Shown piece by piece: positions 58,865 through 64,000 of a stretch of 64,000 bases of DNA (position 1 is the first letter of the stretch; each line of letters opens with the position of its first letter). The stretch covers positions 62,001 through 126,000 of the forward strand of contig NDFF03000174.1 in assembly GCA_002150815.3 (NCBI GenBank). Direction: 5' to 3'. The notes under the pieces were generated by a model. The model had not been told where the DNA came from. It did not search any database and worked only from the letters and a program-made list of their open reading frames with translations. The position numbers and the translations under genes were made by a program. The stretch is from Grammothele lineata. Taxonomy: Eukaryota > Basidiomycota > Agaricomycetes > Polyporales > Polyporaceae.

Positions 58865-59936
58865 ATGCGCACCCAAGTATTCGTAACCGTAACCGCATCC
58901 ATCCTTTCCTTCGCCCTTCGCAGTGCGCTGGCGCAGTCACCGCTTGGTGACATCACGAAGGCGTTCCAATCTGCCGAGCTAGTTCCCGACCGTCAGTTCT
59001 AGGAATCTCTGTCCTGAACGATGGCGGGTATTTATTGGGTGCTTTCATTTCACAGCCATATCTTCGTTTAATCCCACTGCGCTGTTGGGTATAACCTATA
59101 CCGACGAGGACGACCAGGATGTAGCCGTTATTCCGGGCAAGCCGCTGACCGTAAACCGTGAGTTATGCGTGCTCGCAGAACATCCGGTGTCGCACTTACC
59201 AGGTGCTTCTCCTCCCCACGCTTCCATCTCGATAGAAACAGCGAAGCGTCCGCAATTCTCGCTCACCTCCAACAACGCGACCCTCATGGGCCAATCATTC
59301 GTGCTCGTCATGTTCGATCCGGATGCGCCCACGCCGCAGAACCGCTCACTCAGCCAGATCCGCCACCTCGTAGCCCAGGTGCAACTTTCCGGCGCGTCCG
59401 ATGCCACCACGCTCGCCTCCAGCGCCGGCGTGCCGCTGCTGAACAACACGCCTGCTGTCTGGGACTATGTCAGCCCAGGTCCCCCACCTGGCTCGGATCC
59501 ACACCGGTGAGATTCGGGCGTTGGTCAAACATCGTTCTCTTTCTTCCAAAGCTGATCTGGCGTGCCTTGCAGATACACGCTCCTCCTGTTTGAAGAGCCC
59601 TCGACGTTCGCGACCGCGGTGCCCCAGTTCGTCAACGCGTCTTCGCCTATCACCGGCTTCGACGTCCAGGCCTTCGCCAATTCGCTCGGACTCGGGGAGC
59701 CTATTGCAGGCAACTTTTTCCTCACCGGGCCCGCGGACAACACGAACCCCACGTCGTTATCCGCGTCGATGACTGCTACCGGCTCTACGGCGAGCGCCAC
59801 TGCATCTAGAACCGCCAACTCAGGTTCCTCTGGTCACGGCTCAAACCTGTTCAAGATTATCTTTGAGTTTGTATTTGGGAATGAGATCAGAGATGTGGCA
59901 GTCGTAGGGCCTTTGACGCAGGGGATGAGCACGTAA
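58865..59936 (+). CDS. Secreted PEBP-like protein 2 (tandem array)
   Basis: Four exons (58865-58991, 59056-59157, 59236-59506, 59573-59936) give 287 residues. The signal peptide MRTQVFVTVTASILSFALRS ends near ALA-Q. PEBP motifs are LVMFDPDAPTP and GSDPHRYTLLLFEEPS. It is much closer to gene 3 than to gene 1: exons 2 and 3 have the same lengths (102 and 271 bases) and long stretches such as LSQIRHLVAQVQL are identical. After the core (IAGNFFLTGPADN) comes a Ser/Thr/Ala-rich stalk (TGSTASATASRTANSGSSG), then NLFKIIFEFVFGNEIRD and a further 18 residues. The tail has the stalk of a GPI protein but its end is charged rather than hydrophobic. An unseen splice or a frameshift at the 3' end is possible. 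Confidence 0.86.
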
Positions 59937-59974
59937 AATGGATGAACGAGCGTTGCAGCGCAGCTCATGGGGCC

Positions 59975-60030
59975 TAGGTTCGGATCAGGCCGCCTGCTCC
60001 GAACGAATTTGGGGGCTTGCTCCGAACCTA
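59975..60030 (+). repeat. Inverted repeat downstream of PEBP-like gene 2
   Basis: The sequences taggttcgga (59975-59984) and tccgaaccta (60021-60030) are exact reverse complements with a 36-base loop. The loop itself holds further gctccgaac copies. It lies about 40 bases after the stop codon and could form a 3' UTR hairpin or be the mark of a small foldback element. Confidence 0.55.
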
Positions 60031-61205
60031 CATGGGGCCGCGGATTGTGTCACGTCGATATTTATTTGTGCAATCTATTTTTAGGTTCACCAATCAACAC
60101 GATTCCTTGTCATTTACAGTACCATTTCCATACCGTTATGCCAGCGCATACACAGAACATACGTTACTCATTGCAGATGCGGTCGCCTGGCCTTTTCCCG
60201 ATTCTCTGGCAACATGAGCGCAGATAAACATGGAGGTTCGCAGTGAAGGTTCAACGGGTTTCGAAGACGCCAGCGCTGGAAGCTAGTGACAAGGTGCCAC
60301 GTGCACGCGCACCGAACGTGACATTTGCCCAATCACTGCCCACTGCCGCCTTCAAGTTCCCCAAGTTCCTCCTTGAGCCGTGCCTGGACCCTCTATGCCA
60401 TCCTCATCAACGGGCTGTGTGTCAACACGCCTTATTTGAACTCTCTCAGTCTCTCTTGCTCAAGCCTTTGGGAAGTACCACGTCTGAAGCTTGGACCGCT
60501 GAACATTATCTACATCGGCTCACCGCGCGGGTATACGGTGGCTTGAACGTATTTGCGCGGCTCAACTCAATCTCTACGTCGTTACTGCGCTGCCATTAGA
60601 GCCAAGAAAACAGGAGAACCGTGCTGGGGGCCGTGCTGGTCACTGCACGTTCGGAACACCGCCCAGGGGAGCCCCCTGTAACAGCATCGTCCAGCACAGA
60701 TGACAGATACTCTGGAGGAAGCCTGAGGGCACCGGCTGTAAGTGCTACCTGTTCGTTTGTCGACAACTTACTGTTGTGATCAGACGACTTCGCATACGGG
60801 CATATCGGACGGTTACACACCGTTGTATGGCTGTCTGACTTATCCGCCTCACCTCACTGTCCAATCACGAGGTTCTCCATGCTGTCAATGCTACCCCAAA
60901 CCCTCTGTATTCGATGTTGGCATACGTCGAAACCCACTAGGGATGCCGTTTAATGTCCTCTTCCATCGGCGAATTCTGCGGTGGCAATGCCGGCATGACA
61001 GAGTTCGTTGTGTTGAAGATGCATTCGCCACGCCGCCGATAGCGAGCGGTGCTGATGCCGCGTGCAAGAACCTGTACGGTATCATTCAAAAGCATGACCT
61101 CGCCATAGCGAAGATGGCTCCACCTTTCATTTCTCATTCGCTTAGAGGCCTCTTATTACTTCGTCTCGCGGCTCCTCTCTTGTGAACGACCTCCTCACAA
61201 CCACC
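60031..61205. other. Spacer between PEBP-like genes 2 and 3
   Basis: No gene was recognised. Short plus-strand frames (60243-60599, 60742-61185) lack any PEBP motif or signal peptide. Unlike genes 1 and 2, gene 3 has no clear TATA box in the 150 bases before its ATG. Confidence 0.4.
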
Positions 61206-62216
61206 ATGCGCACACAGATACTACTAACCGTCGCTGTGGCGTTCTCCCGCTCGATCTCGTCGGTGCTGGCGCAATCTTCGACGACCGATGTCCTAAACTC
61301 GTTCAAGGCAGCAAAGCTCGTTCCAAATGGTTGGCTCCCGGTATTCTTCATACGTCAACACGATTGCTGACTGCATGTTCTATCGCAGTCATCCCCTCCT
61401 TCAACCCCTCGGCTCTCCTAGATATCACATTCACTGACGCGTCAAACGCGAGTGTCAGCGTCACACCAGGGAGTTCACTAACAATAAACCGTAAGTCGTA
61501 GCACTGCATTCGTCACACCCCGCAGGTGTCTCACCTACAAATCCCGCTGACATATTGTACACTCTCAGAGACGGCCCATCTCCCGCAGTTCGCGGTCACC
61601 TCCAGCAACGCGAGCCTGGCGGGAAAATCATACGTGGTCGTTATGTTCGATCCAGACTCGCCCACGCCGCAGGATCCCACCCTCAGCCAGATCCGCCATC
61701 TCGTCGCGCAGGTACAGCTTGCGTCGAACACGAGCGCGGCGACGCTCACCTCCGTGGCCGGCGCGCCGCTGACGAACAACACGCCGGCGGTGTCCAGCTA
61801 CATCAGCCCAGGGCCCCCGGCTGGTTCAGATCCGCACAGGTCAGCTCCTGTTCTACACCCTATCCCCATCGCGCCTTCGCGCGCCAACGAGCAAAAAGCT
61901 GACATGGAACCGGGCGTACGCTTGCAGGTACACGCTACTCTTGTTCGAAGAGCCGACAACATTCGCCGCCGCCGTGACGCGTTTCGTCAACGCGTCGTCG
62001 CCCGTGACGGGCTTCGATGTGCGCACATTCGCGAAGGCACTCGACCTCGGTCCGCCGATCGCCGGCAACTTCTTCCGGACCGGCCCGGCCGGGGGCTCCA
62101 ACTCAAGCAATAAGAACGAGGAGTCGTCTGCGCGGGGAGGCGCGCGAGCTGATGTCGGCGCGGTGGCTCTGGGTGTATCCGCAGTCGCGGCAGCGCTTGG
62201 GGCGTCTCTGTTTTGA
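61206..62216 (+). CDS. Secreted, probably GPI-anchored PEBP-like protein 3 (tandem array)
   Basis: Four exons (61206-61329, 61389-61490, 61569-61839, 61928-62216) give 261 residues. The signal peptide is MRTQILLTVAVAFSRSISSV followed by LA-Q. PEBP motifs are VVMFDPDSPTP and GSDPHRYTLLLFEEPT. At least three N-glycosylation sites are visible (NAS, NTS, NNTPA-type). The C terminus is GGSNSSNKNEESSARGG, then a hydrophobic end ADVGAVALGVSAVAAALGAS-LF. A small-residue site followed by a spacer and an uncharged tail is the classic GPI-attachment signal, so the protein is probably tethered to the plasma membrane or cell wall. It is the closest paralog of gene 2 and shares all intron phases. Its stop is 161 bases from that of the convergent methyltransferase gene. 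Confidence 0.88.
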
Positions 62217-62377
62217 ATGGGCGCGACGTAGCGTCGCGAGGGTGTTGATTAAATCATAGGACTGTGGAATCGCTCCGTCGCCTGGCATTGTAGCAATGTA
62301 TGCATCTCTTGAGATTTACTAGGAAGGCTCGATGTGAGTAGATTGTGTAGGAAGATGTACGCGAATTAACTGACCGT

Positions 62378-63431
62378 TCATATATCCATACCCATGAGCA
62401 GCAACTGCTCAAACTGGTCGTCTGATCTTGGAGTGTCCGAATTGTATGAGCCCACACCGGCGAGCAATAACGCGTCGTCATCAGGGATTGTCCACGATAA
62501 AGATTCCGGACGCCGAGTTGCGACTAGCACAAACGTGTCGTCTGAAGGCTCGCCAGGAGAAAACCGTGTCCACTGATCCTTTCCATCCATCTCCATTTCG
62601 TTTTCGTGACCATCCTTTGATAACGCGCCCCGGGAAAGAACTGGAGAGAATTCGAACCACAGGCCAAATGCGTTCCAGAATGGTGTCTCCTTTGGCAGAC
62701 TCCGGATCTTGTAGGCGATAATGACGGTGGGGAGCGCCGACGCGGATATCTCATTCGAACGGGGAGAGGTTAAATGAAGCAATGAGCGTAAAAGGGGGGC
62801 AAAAAGTGCGGGAAAATAGACCTATCGAAGGGACATTTGTTGGTTGGATAACAACTGTTGGTACTGCAGGGACATACAAGGTCGCTGCAGAGTACATGCG
62901 TGAGACGCTGTGTCGCTGTCGGAAGCAGATTGGAGGAGAGGGCTTCGGCGTGCGCCTTCGAGCCCCAAGGAAGGGGATGGATGTGGACATTTGGGTACGA
63001 GCTGAGGTTCGATCCGAGTAGATGACAGACTTCTGGGAGATCGGTAGCAATGAAAACGTCTCGGTGAGGTCGAATCCACTTAGCAACTTGAGCGGCGAGG
63101 AACCCGTTGCCAGAGCCCAGTTCAATGCCGACTATAGGATCATGGGATGTAAACCGAGTAAAGGGAGCTGGTTCAAAGTCGAATAAGCATGTTGATGAGA
63201 GTGGGTTGAGGTAGGCCAACATCGTGTGCGACGCTTCCCTGCATATATACGAAACCATAACCTAAACTGCGCGAGCTGAACCTTATAAAGTGCTCACCAT
63301 ATACGTCCAGCAATGCCATACATGCGAATGGCGCTCTCCTGCGCGTTCCAATCGAATCGGGCATCTGTATCCGATGTTGCGTTTGCTAGGGGATGTATAT
63401 CAAGATCTGAAGGGAAGTTGGGGTCAACCAT
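62378..63431 (-). CDS. METTL21-type (Methyltransf_16) protein methyltransferase
   Basis: This seven-beta-strand SAM-dependent methyltransferase group mostly methylates lysines of elongation factors, chaperones and related proteins. Three exons (63431-63298, 63238-62878, 62821-62378) give 312 residues. The start is MVDPNFPSDLDIHPLANATS. Before the core comes ESAIRMYGIAGRIWEASHTM, where family members have a conserved (I/R)(V/I)WE turn. Motif I is VGIELGSGNGFLAAQVA, the acidic ribose ligand is in FIATDLPEV, and the catalytic-region motif is VLCSDLVYFP. The C-terminal part (SALPTVIIAYKIRSLPKETP) is usual for the family. The last 90 residues are more acidic and variable. The target is not readable from sequence. 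Its start is 266 bases from the divergent hydrolase gene. Confidence 0.85.
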
Positions 63432-63697
63432 TGCAAGATTGGCTGAGCGACAGCAAGGGCCCACTGGCAGCGATTCTGAGAGTGGATCTGTGATATTAAA
63501 TAGACACCTGATCTTGTAGTTGATTACCTCACGGGCGCCTTAGCGCTTGGCCCAGGAGGAGTTAAGCATTGTCAAGCAATCCTTCGCCTTGGTCCGACTC
63601 GGACATTGTTCTAGGACCTCTCCGACTGACTCAACATCTGTCGTGATACGCACCCTGAATCATCTACACGGAGAGCGTTGAAAGCATCCGAATCTTG
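63432..63697. promoter_or_regulatory. Bidirectional promoter between the methyltransferase and hydrolase genes
   Basis: These 266 bases separate two divergent start codons. The minus-strand side has an AT-rich element (tatttaatat, about 60 bases upstream of the methyltransferase ATG). Confidence 0.45.
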
Positions 63698-64000
63698 ATG
63701 CCTTCCATCCCCAGATCCGTAAAACTCGACACAGTTCGGCTCTCTACGGGCATCACTCTTGAATATACACTGTTCACTCCACGTCACTCACCACCTTCTC
63801 AAGAAGAAGGTGGTACTAGCGAGGATGATATTACCTGCCTAGCAGTCTGTCTCCACCCGTGGTCTTGGCTGGGTGGCCGCATGAATGATCCGTGAGAACT
63901 CCGTCCTTTTCTCATGGTTGGCTACCTCTAACCCAGCTAGTCCTTAGTGTACTCCAGATGATCGCAGAGCCTTTACTCGAAGCCGGATACGCTGTGCTGA
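63698..64000 (+). CDS. Probable alpha/beta hydrolase, 5' partial
   Basis: Exon 1 (63698-63891) starts MPSIPRSVKLDTVRLSTGIT and continues LEYTLFTPRHSPPSQEE; after a charged insert it reads CLAVCLHPWSWLGGRMNDP. A 56-base intron leads to exon 2 (63948 onward), VLQMIAEPLLEAGYAVL, which runs off the window. The strand LAVCLHPWSWLGGRMNDP matches the HP.sxxGG-type oxyanion strand of alpha/beta hydrolases, and LLEAGYAVL the following helix and strand. The nucleophile elbow and catalytic residues lie beyond the window, so activity and substrate cannot be judged. Confidence 0.65.

Noticed and set aside
58442..58876. Minus-strand frame of 144 codons
   Set aside because: It covers the TATA box and first codons of PEBP-like gene 2 and has no motif.
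1..64000. CRISPR arrays, operons, insertion sequences, retroelement or transposase genes
   Set aside because: No regular repeat-spacer array, no RT, integrase or transposase motif, and no paired long terminal repeats were recognised by eye.

Overview
The window is nuclear DNA of a filamentous basidiomycete, most likely an Agaricomycete of the polypore kind. The basis is protein-coding genes cut by many short introns (mostly 45-70 bases, GT-AG, donors often gtgcgt, gtgagt or gtacgt), CT-rich leaders before start codons, moderately high GC, and protein families typical of that group. No prokaryotic operons, tRNA, rRNA, CRISPR array or transposase/reverse transcriptase was seen. I rebuilt genes by hand from splice signals and reading frame. 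In most models all exon lengths sum to a multiple of three and the product matches a family from end to end.

Layout. 1-1157: 3' end of an ABCC (MRP-type) transporter. 1627-2947: coiled-coil protein of unknown function. 3060-5219 (-): mitofilin Mic60. 5555-7976: Atg22-like vacuolar permease in 16 exons. 9834-10659 (-): Ser/Pro-rich protein. 13311-15037 (-): peroxisomal-type adenine nucleotide carrier. 15943-18111: arrestin-fold protein. 19893-20503 (-): a short Zn2Cys6 regulator hidden in small exons. 27288-29081: FG nucleoporin of the Nup49/Nup58 type. 29613-30925 (-): GT17 glycosyltransferase. 31475-33658: actin-related protein Arp10. 34407-37421 (-): PX-like plus PB1-like scaffold. 41008-42821 (-): Kv-beta-type aldo-keto reductase. 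43698-44083: tiny Tyr/Ser/Gly-rich protein. 48583-51023: GATA factor with a long Pro/Gln/His-rich arm. 51795-54113 (-): TauD-family dioxygenase. 56969-62216: three tandem secreted PEBP-like genes. 62378-63431 (-): METTL21-type methyltransferase. 63698-64000: 5' end of a probable alpha/beta hydrolase.

Most genes are unrelated housekeeping or regulatory genes in convergent or divergent pairs. The clear local family is the tandem array of secreted phosphatidylethanolamine-binding-protein homologs at 57-62 kb. The three genes share intron number and phase but differ at the C terminus, and one has a GPI-type tail. This is the best candidate in the window for a poorly described system.

Long stretches without recognisable genes separate these blocks (20.5-27.3, 37.4-41.0, 44.1-48.6 and 54.1-57.0 kb are the largest). 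They hold many GC-driven open frames on both strands that look like noise. Genes made of very short exons could be missed there, as the Zn2Cys6 gene almost was.
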